The notes: a model not told the origin generated them from the sequence alone. A stretch of DNA of 37,464 nucleotides from Nonomuraea deserti (GCF_004348685.1 NZ_SMKO01000085.1:1-37464); one strand, 5' to 3'. Positions 7,101 to 15,015 are shown, counted from the stretch's first letter. Made by a program: numbers and translations.

Positions 7101-9012
7101 GCGAGCCGACGACCTCCGTCACCACCTCCAGCCCCTCCGACTGCTCGGCCAGCCGGTCGGCGACGGGCTCGGCCTCGGCGGCCGTGGTGATCGCGGCGGC
7201 CTCGGCGGCCAGCTGCTCGACGGCGGCGTGGTAGGCGGTGAACGCGTCCGCGCCCTCCAGGAACGCGACCGCCCGCCGGCCCACCGAGTCCAGCTCCTCC
7301 GTCACCGACGCGGCCAGCGCGTCGAGCGCGGCCAGGTCGATGTAGCGGACCTCGCGCAGCGTCACGAGGTGGCCCTGGGCCCTGCGCAGCGTGGCCAGCA
7401 GGGTCACCCAGGCGTCGGCGGTGACCGGGTCGTCGGCCTGGGCGCGGCGGAGCAGGCGGGTCGTCTCCTCCGTCGCCGTGGCGAGCGTCTGCTCGGCCTG
7501 CCGCGTGAGCTGCTCGACGTTCTCGTACTCGTCGAGCACCTGCTCGGCGGTGGCGCGTACGTCGGAGAGCGGGCCTCGCAGGCCGTGGTCGCCGAGCCAG
7601 TGGTAGGAGTCGAACGCCCTCGTGCACGCGGCGATCAGCCCCTCGAACGTCCCGGCGGACGGCGCCATCTCCTCGACCATGCGGGACACCGACAGGCAGT
7701 CGGAGATGCCGCGCACCAGTTCGGCGTTGCCGATGCGCTCCAGCGGGCCGGTGCCGGCGGGCTGGGCGGCGGCGTAGGTGTCGGAGACGTACGGGGTCTG
7801 CCAGACCTGCATCGGGTGGACCCTGGTCGGCTCCTCGGAGGTGGCGCGGAAGACCACCATCGTGCCGTCCTCGAACAACGAGTATCCGTGGCAGACGATG
7901 GGCGTGGCCACCTCCTTCCTGATCACGTTGTACGGCAGCAGCAGCGAGCGCCCGTCGCCCGTGGCGTGGAAGACGTACAGGACGTCCTCGCCGTTGGGGG
8001 AGCGGACCACCCGCTCGAACTCCAGGTCGGTCACGTCCGTGTCGAACGTCTTGCTGACCCCGGTCGCCAGGTAGTAGCCGCCGGGGAAGATCAGCCCCTG
8101 GTCCTCGGGCAGCCGCTGGCAGGCCTGCCCGATGCCGTCGAGCCGCACGACGGACCTGGTGCGCACGTTGAAGACCAGGTGCCGCCACTCGCTCTCCTTG
8201 TACGGCTTGATCCGCATGAGGATGAGCGGCCCGACCTGGGCGTACTCGACGTCGGCGTCGGCGAGGCTCTGCAGGGGTTCGGTGACCGGCTCGGAGTAGA
8301 TGCCCGCGCCGGTCTCCGTGTTGTCCTCGATCTTGATGGTGAGGTCGCCGCCGACGGTCTCGACGAACACCTCACCCCTGATGGAGATGTGCGGGTGGCG
8401 GCCGAGCACGTGGTCGTCGCGGGTGGTGGGCGTCCACTCGAAGTCGTGGGACGGGGGGAAGACGTGGTCACGCTCACCCCTGTTATCCAGATATTTCGGG
8501 ACTCCGCCGGTGCTGACCGTCCACCGCAGCACCCGCAGATCCGCAGGACCCGTCCGGAACACCGCCAGCAGCTTGCCCTCCACCCGCCGGAGCTGCTGCA
8601 GCCGCGTCTCCTTGTAGTAGCGGTACAGCTCGGCGAAGTCCTTCCTGAACGCCGGGTCCTCCAGCGTCTCCAGCCTGTCGGCGTCGAACCGGAAGGCGTC
8701 GCCGTCCCTGGAGAACCGGTGCACGGCGAACACGTCGGCCACCGTCGTCTCCGGCTTGAGCCCGATGAAGACGTTGTAGCCGAACAACATCACGTCGCCC
8801 AGGGAGACGATGTCCCTGGGGACGCAGTTGTTCTCCGTGCGGATCCGCTCGGTGCCCAGCAGGCGCAGCTCCGCGCCGCCGAACACGCGCAGCCGCTCCT
8901 GGTTGACCGCCTCGGCCGCCGCGGCCAGGGCCTTGGCCTGGGCCTGGAGCCGGTTCCTGAGGACTTCGTACGTCCCCGCCTCCAGCTCAGGCCCGGCTTC
9001 GAGCGTAGTCAC
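4177..9012 (-). CDS. Giant DUF3686-type AAA+ ATPase ('DNA repair ATPase' family)
   Basis: 1611 residues, last gene of a three-gene cluster. The N-terminal about 420 residues match my memory of the DUF3686 family (for example DIVSLGDVMLFGYNVFIGLK and HVFPPSHDFEW). A long helical, Glu/Ala/Arg-rich coiled-coil region spans about 450-830. An AAA+ module lies near 1240-1450: Walker A SPPGYGKTT near 1254, Walker B LLYLDD near 1320, a sensor-1-like CMAGNPYTESGRRF and the arginine-finger region PDMLANRADVW near 1387. Family members are labelled 'DNA repair ATPase' in databases, but I know of no proven reaction. GTG 9012 starts 6 bp after the flotillin stop, with AGGGG upstream, so the two are surely co-transcribed. 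Likely a cytosolic remodelling machine docked to the flotillin scaffold (inference). Confidence 0.85.
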   Translation of the reverse strand: MTTLEAGPELEAGTYEVLRNRLQAQAKALAAAAEAVNQERLRVFGGAELRLLGTERIRTENNCVPRDIVSLGDVMLFGYNVFIGLKPETTVADVFAVHRFSRDGDAFRFDADRLETLEDPAFRKDFAELYRYYKETRLQQLRRVEGKLLAVFRTGPADLRVLRWTVSTGGVPKYLDNRGERDHVFPPSHDFEWTPTTRDDHVLGRHPHISIRGEVFVETVGGDLTIKIEDNTETGAGIYSEPVTEPLQSLADADVEYAQVGPLILMRIKPYKESEWRHLVFNVRTRSVVRLDGIGQACQRLPEDQGLIFPGGYYLATGVSKTFDTDVTDLEFERVVRSPNGEDVLYVFHATGDGRSLLLPYNVIRKEVATPIVCHGYSLFEDGTMVVFRATSEEPTRVHPMQVWQTPYVSDTYAAAQPAGTGPLERIGNAELVRGISDCLSVSRMVEEMAPSAGTFEGLIAACTRAFDSYHWLGDHGLRGPLSDVRATAEQVLDEYENVEQLTRQAEQTLATATEETTRLLRRAQADDPVTADAWVTLLATLRRAQGHLVTLREVRYIDLAALDALAASVTEELDSVGRRAVAFLEGADAFTAYHAAVEQLAAEAAAITTAAEAEPVADRLAEQSEGLEVVTEVVGSLEIADATVRTSILGRIAEVLGGVNRARAVLDGRRRELLGAEGRAAFAAEFALLGQAITGALAIADSPEKCDEQLGRLMLQLENLESRFGEFDDFTAQLSAKRDDVYEAFSSRKQTQLDELARRADRIFASAERVLAGVTRRLGSLSSLDEVNTYFTTDPMVAKIRSVAGELRALGDAVRAEELDGRVKSAQQEAARSLRDRLDLFSDGGETLRLGHHRFAVNTQPIDLTLVPHVERDDGRTSMYFAITGTDYRAPVPESFADTRPFWDQLLVSETPDVYRAEHLAASLLDSVTTGAPLADLVRQAAESRYDEGYERGVHDHDATIILDALVRLREGAGLLRYPAEVRAAAQLFWAFGLDEVSRKTSTTRALSLVRARTVFGDTSALGALAVELGAAIAEFMAGLRTGAAPDAGLAGEYLVEELGSGPAGFVTGKGARDLLDAFRHELGPVKVREFEEDLKTVALPERLQLAQAWMSAFREGPEATEAIAVQLCDLPRHDSSAATTETVDGLLGSHPRVVGRKLEIRLDELLTRTRRFRQERVPAYRAFQRRRSELVDAERRRLRLDEYRPKVMSAFVRNRLLDEVYLPLIGDNLAKQLGATGAGKRTDQMGLLLLISPPGYGKTTLMEYVASRLGLVFVKVNGPALGHGVTSLDPADAPDATARQEVEKISFALETGNNTLLYLDDIQHTSPELLQKFISLCDAQRRIEGVWNGRTRTYDLRGKRFAVCMAGNPYTESGRRFRIPDMLANRADVWNLGDVLSGRDHLFALSYVDNALTSNPVLAPLAGRDRADVELLVRLAKGDTTVRPDQLSHPYTKPELDQILGVLTKLVRVQEVVLAGNQAYIASAAQSDAARTEPPYRLQGSYRNMNKLAERIVPAMNDDELEALIDDHYLGEAQTLTSDAEANLLKLAELRGRLTPAQAERWAAIKAAYLRAKALGGAEDDPMTRAVGAIGLLADRVGDVGTAIRESER

Positions 9013-9018
9013 GGACGG

Positions 9019-11115
9019 TCAGCCCCTCGCCCTGGCGAGCGCGGCCACCGGCGAGTCGGCCACCCCCAGCCGGCGGGCCGTCTCCAGCAACTCGCCGAGC
9101 GCCGACGACTGCGGGCCGCCGTTGTTGATGAGCTGCATGAGCAGGGCGGACACGGTCAGATTCTTCAGGTCCTCGGTACGCACGCCGCTCACCACGTCGG
9201 CGAGGTCGGCCGCCAGGCTGGCCGTCCCGTTGACGTACGGCTCGGCCAGGGCGCTCGCGACGTCGGAGTGCCCGACGAACCCGTCGACCGCCTTGCCCGC
9301 GGTGATCGAGCCGACCACCTTGTCGAAGAACATCGTGTCGCCGCCGACGATGTCGATGTTCGCCTTGGCCAGCCCGGCGGCCAGGACGCTCGCCTGAGAC
9401 TCGGCCACGTGCCGCGACACGTCGATGTGCTTGAGACGGATCTCCTTGTCGGCCTCCAGGCGCAGGCGGTACTCCTCGTGCTCCCTGCCGGCCTCGTCCA
9501 GCGCGGCCATCGCGGCCGCCTTCTCGGTGAGGCCTTCGGCCTCGGCCTTGAGCTTCTCGCCGATCGCGGCCGCGTTGGCGAGCGCCATCGCCTGCTCGCC
9601 CTCGGCCTGCGCCTTGAGCCGCTCGCCGTCGACCAGCGCCATGGCTCTGGCGCCGTCGGCCTCGGCCGCCAGCTTCTCCTTCAGCACCATCGCCTCCGCG
9701 CGGCCGACCTTCTCGATGGCCTCGGCGTCGCGCTCCTTGACCTGGATCTGCGCCAGCCCGTCGGCGGCGGACTCGGCCTGGATGCCCTCGGCCAGCCGGA
9801 TCTTGGCCCGCGCGTCGAGCTCGGCGGCCTGCTGCCTGGACTCGGCGAGCACGAGCACCTCGCGGGCCTTGAACTTGCTGGCGGCCTCCGCGGCCTCGGC
9901 GGCCTTGATGTCCTTGACCAGGTTCTCCTGCGCCTCCGCCTCGGCTGCGATGATCACCTGCTGGCGGGTGCGCTCGGCCTCCTCGACCACGCGCAGCCGC
10001 TTGATGCTCTCCTCCTGCTCGGCCACGGTCTTGTCGACCGCGATGCGCTCGCGGATGACCTCGGCGATCGACCGCTTCTCGGTCTCGACCTCCTTGTCCT
10101 TCGCGATGCGCGACAGCTCGGTCTCCCGCTCGCGGGCGATGACCTCCAGCAGGCGGTCCTTCTCGATCCGCTCGGACTCGATGGCGATCACGCGCTCGCG
10201 GTTCTTCTCGGCGACCGCGATCTCGCGGTGCTGGTTCTCCCGCTGCACGCCGATCTGCTCGTCGGTCTTGATGCCGGCGCTCTGGGCGCGCAGCCGCTCC
10301 TCGGCCTGAACGCGGGCGATCTCCGCGTCCTCGCGGGCCTTGACGGTCTCGATCTCGCGGCGCTGCTTGAGCTCGGCGTCGGCCTGGCGGCGCTCCAGTT
10401 CGAGGATGGCCTCGCGGGCGTCCACGTTCTGGCGGGTGATCTCCTTCTCCTCGTTGCGCCGGTACTCGTTCGTCCGCACGTGCTCGATGGCCGTCAGCTC
10501 GGTGATCTTGCGGATGCCCTGGGCGTCGAGGATGTTGCTCTTGTCGAGCTGGGCCAGGGAGGTCTGCTCCAGGTAGTCGATGGCGGCGTCTTCGAGGCTG
10601 TAGCCGTTGAGGTCCGTGCCGATGAGCCGGATGATCTCGTCGCGGAACTCGTCGCGCTTGGTGTAGAGGTCGACGAAGTCCAGGTGCTTGCCGGCCGTCT
10701 TCAGCGCCTCGGAGAACTTCGCGTTGAACAGTTCCTGCAGCGTCTGCTCGTCGCTGGCCCTGGCGGTGCCGATGGCCTGGGCGACCTTGATGACGTCTTC
10801 CGCGGTCTTGTTCACGCGTACGAAGAACGTGATCTTGATGTCGGCCCTGATGTTGTCGCGGCAGATCAGGCCGTCGCGGCCGGTGCGCTGGATCTCGATC
10901 GTCTTCACCGAGATGTCCATGATCTCGGCCTTGTGGACGACGGGTAGGACGACCTTGCCGGTGAACGTCACATCGACCTTGTTGATCTTCGACACGATCA
11001 GCGCCTTGCCCTGTTCGACCTTACGGAAAAGGCGGCCGATGAGGACGAGAAGCCCGATGACTATGATCGCGATTACGGCGATGAATACGCCGAAGCCGGT
11101 GGAGATGACGTCCAT
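9019..11115 (-). CDS. Flotillin / SPFH-domain protein (YqiK-like)
   Basis: 698 residues. An N-terminal membrane hairpin or helix (residues 5-27, ending in GRLFRKVEQGKALI) is followed by the SPFH/band-7 domain (about 30-200), then a very long Glu/Ala/Arg/Lys coiled coil with many EAE/AEA repeats (about 210-560), and a flotillin-type C-terminal region. Flotillins form oligomeric scaffolds in membrane microdomains. Start ATG 11115 overlaps the stop of the YqiJ-like gene (TGATG), showing translational coupling; frames open further upstream lie inside that gene. The YqiJ-YqiK pairing is known from E. coli and other bacteria. The giant ATPase downstream, with its own coiled coil, is a natural partner. 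Confidence 0.9.
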   Translation of the reverse strand: MDVISTGFGVFIAVIAIIVIGLLVLIGRLFRKVEQGKALIVSKINKVDVTFTGKVVLPVVHKAEIMDISVKTIEIQRTGRDGLICRDNIRADIKITFFVRVNKTAEDVIKVAQAIGTARASDEQTLQELFNAKFSEALKTAGKHLDFVDLYTKRDEFRDEIIRLIGTDLNGYSLEDAAIDYLEQTSLAQLDKSNILDAQGIRKITELTAIEHVRTNEYRRNEEKEITRQNVDAREAILELERRQADAELKQRREIETVKAREDAEIARVQAEERLRAQSAGIKTDEQIGVQRENQHREIAVAEKNRERVIAIESERIEKDRLLEVIARERETELSRIAKDKEVETEKRSIAEVIRERIAVDKTVAEQEESIKRLRVVEEAERTRQQVIIAAEAEAQENLVKDIKAAEAAEAASKFKAREVLVLAESRQQAAELDARAKIRLAEGIQAESAADGLAQIQVKERDAEAIEKVGRAEAMVLKEKLAAEADGARAMALVDGERLKAQAEGEQAMALANAAAIGEKLKAEAEGLTEKAAAMAALDEAGREHEEYRLRLEADKEIRLKHIDVSRHVAESQASVLAAGLAKANIDIVGGDTMFFDKVVGSITAGKAVDGFVGHSDVASALAEPYVNGTASLAADLADVVSGVRTEDLKNLTVSALLMQLINNGGPQSSALGELLETARRLGVADSPVAALARARG

Positions 11116-11666
11116 CAATGCTCGCTTTCGTACGGCATGACCAAGAAGAATTCGCCGTCTTTGTCGTAGTCGAAGATGAGTGCTGTGGCGCCGCGGTCCA
11201 GGCGGTCCTGCCCGGTCGTGCGCACCTGCACGATCGCGGACGAGCCGTCCGCGGCGCTGACCTCGGCCTGGCCGAAGTCGGGGGTGGCCGCGCCGGTGCG
11301 GATCACGCACATCTGGCCGACGAAGTCGGCGCGCGAGTGCCGGTCCCCCTCGGGGAAGAGCCGCCGCAGCGGAACCAGCAGGCCACGGGTGGCGAGCCAG
11401 CCCCCGGCCGCGGCGACGACCGGCACGGCGACCAGCAAGCCGCCGCTCACCACCTGGCTGCCGATCAGGCACAGCAGCCATGCGACGGCGATCAGCAACG
11501 AGAGCGCGATCCCCGCGGGTACTCCCCCGAGCCCCAGCCAGGCCGCGTCGTCATCCACCTCGAACAGGCCGGTGATGACAGCCAGCCAATAACCCACGAC
11601 CACGATGAGAAGGATGCTGAAAATGACAGTCGGAAAGCTGAATGCGGTGTCTGCGAACTCGGTCAT
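11115..11666 (-). CDS. YqiJ-like inner-membrane OB-fold protein (NfeD-related)
   Basis: 183 residues. Three hydrophobic helices are visible (about 12-35, 45-68 and 72-92), followed by a basic stretch and a soluble C-terminal beta-rich domain (DFVGQMCVIRTG ... GQAEVSA ... ALIFDYDKDGEFFLVMPYE) resembling the YqiJ OB domain. Such proteins usually sit beside flotillin genes, as here, and are thought to anchor or tune the SPFH scaffold. ATG 11666 has GAGGCGGG upstream. Its stop codon overlaps the flotillin start by one base. First gene of the cluster, so the operon promoter should lie between 11667 and 11761. Confidence 0.8.
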   Translation of the reverse strand: MTEFADTAFSFPTVIFSILLIVVVGYWLAVITGLFEVDDDAAWLGLGGVPAGIALSLLIAVAWLLCLIGSQVVSGGLLVAVPVVAAAGGWLATRGLLVPLRRLFPEGDRHSRADFVGQMCVIRTGAATPDFGQAEVSAADGSSAIVQVRTTGQDRLDRGATALIFDYDKDGEFFLVMPYESEH

Positions 11667-11706
11667 CCCGCCTCGGTGTGCCCCGTCCCCGTGTGTGTCC
11701 TGTCGG

Positions 11707-11720
11707 ACTATATCTAGATA
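11707..11720 (-). promoter_or_regulatory. Possible -10 element and palindrome upstream of the YqiJ-flotillin-ATPase operon
   Basis: On the minus strand TATAGT (11712-11707) is close to the TATAAT -10 consensus, 41-46 bp from the YqiJ start. It abuts the perfect palindrome TATCTAGATA (11711-11720). The sequence is AT-rich compared with its surroundings. No convincing -35 was found at 17 bp; TTTACT lies at 15 bp. Weak call. Confidence 0.3.
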
Positions 11721-11761
11721 AAGACTGAGTAAAGGGAAAAGTTCCCGTAACAGTATGCGAC

Positions 11762-11792
11762 TTGACCTCAACTTCGGTTGAGGTAGCAGTCT
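11762..11792 (+). promoter_or_regulatory. SoxR/MerR-type promoter with SoxR-like box
   Basis: CCTCAACTTCGGTTGAGG (11766-11783) has arms CCTCAA/TTGAGG with a 6-bp centre, the same arms and spacing as the E. coli soxS box as I remember it (CCTCAAGTTAACTTGAGG). It lies between a -35-like TTGACC (11762-11767) and, after the 19-bp spacer typical of MerR-family promoters, CAGTCT (11787-11792). That places the transcript start at about the ATG at 11800, so the mRNA would be leaderless; indeed no Shine-Dalgarno sequence is seen. No soxR gene lies in the window. Confidence 0.65.
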
Positions 11793-11799
11793 GTGTTCC

Positions 11800-12723
11800 A
11801 TGACTGACGTGATGAGGGCGGCGGCCTTCGCCGAGCCCGGCGGCCCTGACGTGCTTAAGGTGATGGAACTGCCCGCTCCCCGGGCGGCCCGGGGAGAGGT
11901 ACGGGTACGGGTACGAGCGGCCGGGGTGCAGCCCTTCGACGCGGCCGTCCGGACCGGGTGGCTTCCTCCGTACATGTCGGACGTCGGCTACCCGCGCATC
12001 CCCGGCAACGAGTTCGCCGGCGTGGTGGACCAGGTGGGACCCGGCGTGACCGGCGTGGCCCTGGGCGACGAGGTGCTCGGGTTCTCGCGGCTGCACGCCT
12101 ACGCCGAGTACATCGTGGTGCCCGCCGCGGACGTGGCCGCCAAACCCGCGAAAATGCCCTGGGAAGTGGCCGGCGGGATGACCTCGGGCGTGCAGACCGC
12201 CGAGCTGGCCCTCGACGGCCTGCGCGTCGCGGCGGGCGAGACGCTGCTCGTGCACGGCGCGGCCGGATCGGTGGGCACCGCGGCCGTGCAGATCGCCAGG
12301 AGGCGCGGGGCCACCGTGATCGGCACCGCCCGCGAGGTCAACCACGACTACCTGCGCGAACTCGGCGCCATCCCCGTCGCCTACGGGGAAGGGCTGGCCG
12401 GCCGGGTGCGCGAGCTCGCCCCTGGCGGGATCGACGCCGCCCTGGACGGGGCGGGAGGCCACGCGCTGGAGGCGTCGATCGAGCTGGTCGAGGACCGCAC
12501 CCGCATCGTCACGCTGGTCGAGCACGGCAAGGCCGCCGAGCTGGGCGTCCAGGTCGTCCAGGGGGAGCGCACGGCGGAACGGCTCGGGCGCTACGCCGCG
12601 CTCTACGCCGCGGGGGAGTTCGTGTTCCCGGTGCGGCGGGCGTACCGGCTGGAGGAGGCGGCGGACGCGCACCGGGAGATCGAGACCGGCCACGGCCGGG
12701 GGAAGATCGTGCTGACCCCGTGA
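11800..12723 (+). CDS. NADP-dependent, zinc-free quinone oxidoreductase-like MDR enzyme
   Basis: 307-residue medium-chain dehydrogenase/reductase. An N-terminal GroES-like part (VRVRAAGVQPFDAAVRTG, GNEFAGVVDQVG) is followed by the nucleotide-binding Rossmann motif LLVHGAAGSVGTAAVQIARR at about 150-168. The structural and catalytic zinc Cys/His ligands are absent, as in quinone oxidoreductases. It likely reduces quinones or enones with NADPH. The SoxR-type box directly upstream suggests induction by redox-active compounds; SoxR in Streptomyces is known to control small oxidoreductase sets of this kind. Start ATG 11800 would suit a leaderless mRNA; ATG 11812 is an alternative. It ends 1 bp before the convergent kinase stop. 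Confidence 0.85.
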   Translation: MTDVMRAAAFAEPGGPDVLKVMELPAPRAARGEVRVRVRAAGVQPFDAAVRTGWLPPYMSDVGYPRIPGNEFAGVVDQVGPGVTGVALGDEVLGFSRLHAYAEYIVVPAADVAAKPAKMPWEVAGGMTSGVQTAELALDGLRVAAGETLLVHGAAGSVGTAAVQIARRRGATVIGTAREVNHDYLRELGAIPVAYGEGLAGRVRELAPGGIDAALDGAGGHALEASIELVEDRTRIVTLVEHGKAAELGVQVVQGERTAERLGRYAALYAAGEFVFPVRRAYRLEEAADAHREIETGHGRGKIVLTP

Positions 12724-12724
12724 G

Positions 12725-13648
12725 TCACTGCCGGCGCCGTACGGCCTCGGCCACCGCGAGCTGGATCTGCAGCCACTCGCTCTCGGCGTGGGTGCCGTCC
12801 TCGACCTCCCAGAGGAAGTTCTGCAGCACCCGGCCCAGCGTCCAGCCCGCCGCCCGCCGGGGGTCGAGCCCGAGCCGGTCGACCATCAGGTCGAACCGCC
12901 TGAGCACCGTCCGCGTCACGTCACCCGACGCGACCACGTCGTCCCACCGGTTGTCCAGCGCGGGCATCAGGTCGAACCCCGGGTCGCCGGCCAGCGGCTT
13001 GGGATCGATGCTCAGCCACGGCTCCCGCCCGGCCGCCAGCACGTTGTCGTAGTGCAGGTCCCAGTGCAGCAGCCGGTCGCCGGGCTCGTGGACGAGCTCG
13101 GCGACCGCCGAGGCGCACCACGTCATCCAGTGGCGGTGGTACTCATCCGTCAGCCGCGTGAGCGCCTTGTCCACGTCGTCGAGCATGGCCTGCGCGATGT
13201 CGCCCAGCCGGCGCATCCCCGCGGGGGCGGGATGGGCCACCAGGCGGGCCAGCAGGTCGGTGAGGATGCCCAGCGCCTCCATGTCGTCCGGCACGCCGGA
13301 CAGCGGCCGGCCGGCGTCGAGCCGTTCGAGCAGCATGGTGCCGGTCGCCGGATCCGACTCGAGCAACAGCACCGACGCGTCACCCGCCCACGCGGCCAGC
13401 CCCATGGCCTCGCTGGCGTTCTCGTCGGTGACGGGCTGCAGCTTGAGCGCCGCCTCGGTGCCGTCGTCGCGGACGACGGGCAGCACGAGCGACACCACCC
13501 CGTGGCGGGGCTCGCCGTCGAGCCGCAGCCCCCACTCCTCCAGGTAACGCTCGGCGAGCGCGGGCAGCCCGGCGGACCAGGCGCGCCCGGCCTCTCCGTC
13601 CCACTTCACGTGAGACGCGGTCAGCGCCTCCGGCACCGTGATCCTCAT
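12725..13648 (-). CDS. APH(6)/hydroxyurea-type small-molecule phosphotransferase
   Basis: 307 residues with the aminoglycoside/hydroxyurea kinase fold. The catalytic loop HWDLHYDNVL (near residue 196, catalytic Asp and Asn) is followed by the metal-binding segment IDPKPLAGDPGFD. Both match the streptomycin 6-kinase family (ATP-dependent O-phosphorylation). Whether streptomycin is the substrate cannot be told; many chromosomal homologues are of unknown substrate. It starts 12 bp after the menB stop, so it is probably co-transcribed with menB, though no functional link is known. It may give intrinsic antibiotic tolerance (inference). Confidence 0.8.
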   Translation of the reverse strand: MRITVPEALTASHVKWDGEAGRAWSAGLPALAERYLEEWGLRLDGEPRHGVVSLVLPVVRDDGTEAALKLQPVTDENASEAMGLAAWAGDASVLLLESDPATGTMLLERLDAGRPLSGVPDDMEALGILTDLLARLVAHPAPAGMRRLGDIAQAMLDDVDKALTRLTDEYHRHWMTWCASAVAELVHEPGDRLLHWDLHYDNVLAAGREPWLSIDPKPLAGDPGFDLMPALDNRWDDVVASGDVTRTVLRRFDLMVDRLGLDPRRAAGWTLGRVLQNFLWEVEDGTHAESEWLQIQLAVAEAVRRRQ

Positions 13649-13660
13649 GGGCGCGACGGC

Positions 13661-14539
13661 TCAGTAGTGCCAGGGGAACGGCGACCAGTCGGGCTCGCGC
13701 TTCTGCAGGAACGAGTCGCGCCCCTCGGCCGCCTCGTCCGTCATGTAGGCCAGCCGCGTGGCCTCGCCCGCGAACACCTGCTGCCCCACCATGCCGTCGT
13801 CGATCGCGTTGAAGGCGAACTTGAGCATCCGCTGCGCCGTCGGCGACTTGCCGTTGATCTTCCGGCCCCACTCCAGGGCCGTGGCCTCCAGCTCGTCGTG
13901 CGGGACCACGGCGTTGACCATGCCCATGCGGTGGGCGTCGGCCGCGGTGTAGGTGTCGCCGAGGAAGAAGATCTCCCGGGCGAACTTCTGTCCGACCTGC
14001 CGCGCCAGGTAGGCCGAGCCGAAACCGCCGTCGAAGCTGGCCACGTCGGCGTCGGTCTGCTTGAACCGGGCGTGCTCCGCGCTGGCCAGTGTGAGATCGG
14101 CCACAACGTGCAGGCTGTGGCCGCCGCCCGCGGCCCAGCCGGGTACCACGCAGATCACGACCTTGGGCATGAAGCGGATCAGCCGCTGCACCTCGAGGAT
14201 GTGCAGGCGCCCGGTGGCCGGCGTGCCGTCGGCGTACTGGTAGCCGTCCTTGCCCCTGATGCGCTGGTCGCCGCCCGAGCAGAAGGCCCAGCCGCCGTCC
14301 TTGGGCGACGGGCCGTTGCCGGTGAGCAGCACGCATCCGACGTCGGTGGTCTGGCGGGCGTGATCGAGCGCGCGGTAGAGCTCGTCGACCGTCTGCGGGC
14401 GGAAGGCGTTGCGCACTTCGGGCCGGTCGAACGCGATGCGCACGGTGCCCTGGTCGACGGCTCGGTGGTAGGTGATGTCGGTGAACTCGAATCCCTCGAC
14501 CGCCTGCCACGCCTTGGGATCGAACAGCTCGGAGACCAT
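13661..14539 (-). CDS. menB: 1,4-dihydroxy-2-naphthoyl-CoA synthase (MenB)
   Basis: 292-residue crotonase-fold enzyme that closes the second ring in menaquinone synthesis, turning o-succinylbenzoyl-CoA into 1,4-dihydroxy-2-naphthoyl-CoA. Family-specific segments are visible: WAFCSGGDQRIRG (oxyanion-hole region), VVPGWAAGGGHSLHVVADLT, QTDADVASFDGGFGSAYLAR, and the C-terminal REPDWSPFPWHY, which is diagnostic of MenB. Length is normal. Start ATG 14539. No other men genes are in the window, so the pathway is split or the rest lies outside. A kinase gene follows 12 bp downstream. Confidence 0.93.
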   Translation of the reverse strand: MVSELFDPKAWQAVEGFEFTDITYHRAVDQGTVRIAFDRPEVRNAFRPQTVDELYRALDHARQTTDVGCVLLTGNGPSPKDGGWAFCSGGDQRIRGKDGYQYADGTPATGRLHILEVQRLIRFMPKVVICVVPGWAAGGGHSLHVVADLTLASAEHARFKQTDADVASFDGGFGSAYLARQVGQKFAREIFFLGDTYTAADAHRMGMVNAVVPHDELEATALEWGRKINGKSPTAQRMLKFAFNAIDDGMVGQQVFAGEATRLAYMTDEAAEGRDSFLQKREPDWSPFPWHY

Positions 14540-14594
14540 GCCCGAAGCCTAACGGATCTGTCCTTTCCGCCCGCCTTGTCGATCCTGGGGCCGG

Positions 14595-14927
14595 CTAGGT
14601 GACCTCAGCTCTCAGCTCCGCGAGGAGCTCGCCCTGGTCGGCCAGCATGTCGGTGAGGATGCGCCGGGCGGCGCCGAGCAGGTCGGCGAGCTCTGGGGTG
14701 GCCAGGGTGTAGACCACCGTGCTGCCTTCACGGATGGCGCTCACGATCCCCGCCCGGCGCAGGACGGCGAGCTGTTGTGAGAGGCTCGAAGCCTCGATGT
14801 CGATCTGGGCCAGCAGGTCCCTGACGGGAAGTGGCCCTTCCTGGAGCAGCTCCAACACTCGGATGCGAGCGGGGTGGCCGAGCGTTCGGAAGAAGTCGGC
14901 CTTGGCCTGATGGACCTCCACGTGCAT
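14595..14927 (-). CDS. ArsR-family transcriptional regulator
   Basis: 110-residue ArsR/SmtB winged HTH: ADFFRTLGHPARIRVLELLQ, then the recognition region ASSLSQQLAVLRRAGIVSAI and wing REGSTVVYTL. No ELCVCD-type metal-binding Cys motif is present, so it is probably not a metal sensor of the classic type. It stands 55 bp upstream of menB on the same strand and 88 bp from the divergent DUF3073 gene. Its target is unknown. Confidence 0.85.
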   Translation of the reverse strand: MHVEVHQAKADFFRTLGHPARIRVLELLQEGPLPVRDLLAQIDIEASSLSQQLAVLRRAGIVSAIREGSTVVYTLATPELADLLGAARRILTDMLADQGELLAELRAEVT

Positions 14928-15015
14928 GTTGCCAGACTAATCGAGTTCAGTTGCATAATTCTTCAAGTCGTAACGTTGTTGGATAGCATGACAGCGGGGA
15001 CGAGGGAGAGTAGCC

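Noticed and set aside
6139..10947. 1602-codon open frame on the plus strand
   Set aside because: It is antisense to the DUF3686 ATPase and flotillin genes, is Gly/Ala/Arg/Leu-rich with no domain, and arises because high-GC codon bias removes stops on the opposite strand.
11735..11755. GGGAAC-containing ECF-sigma -35 upstream of the YqiJ operon (minus strand)
   Set aside because: No matching -10 at 16-17 bp could be aligned.
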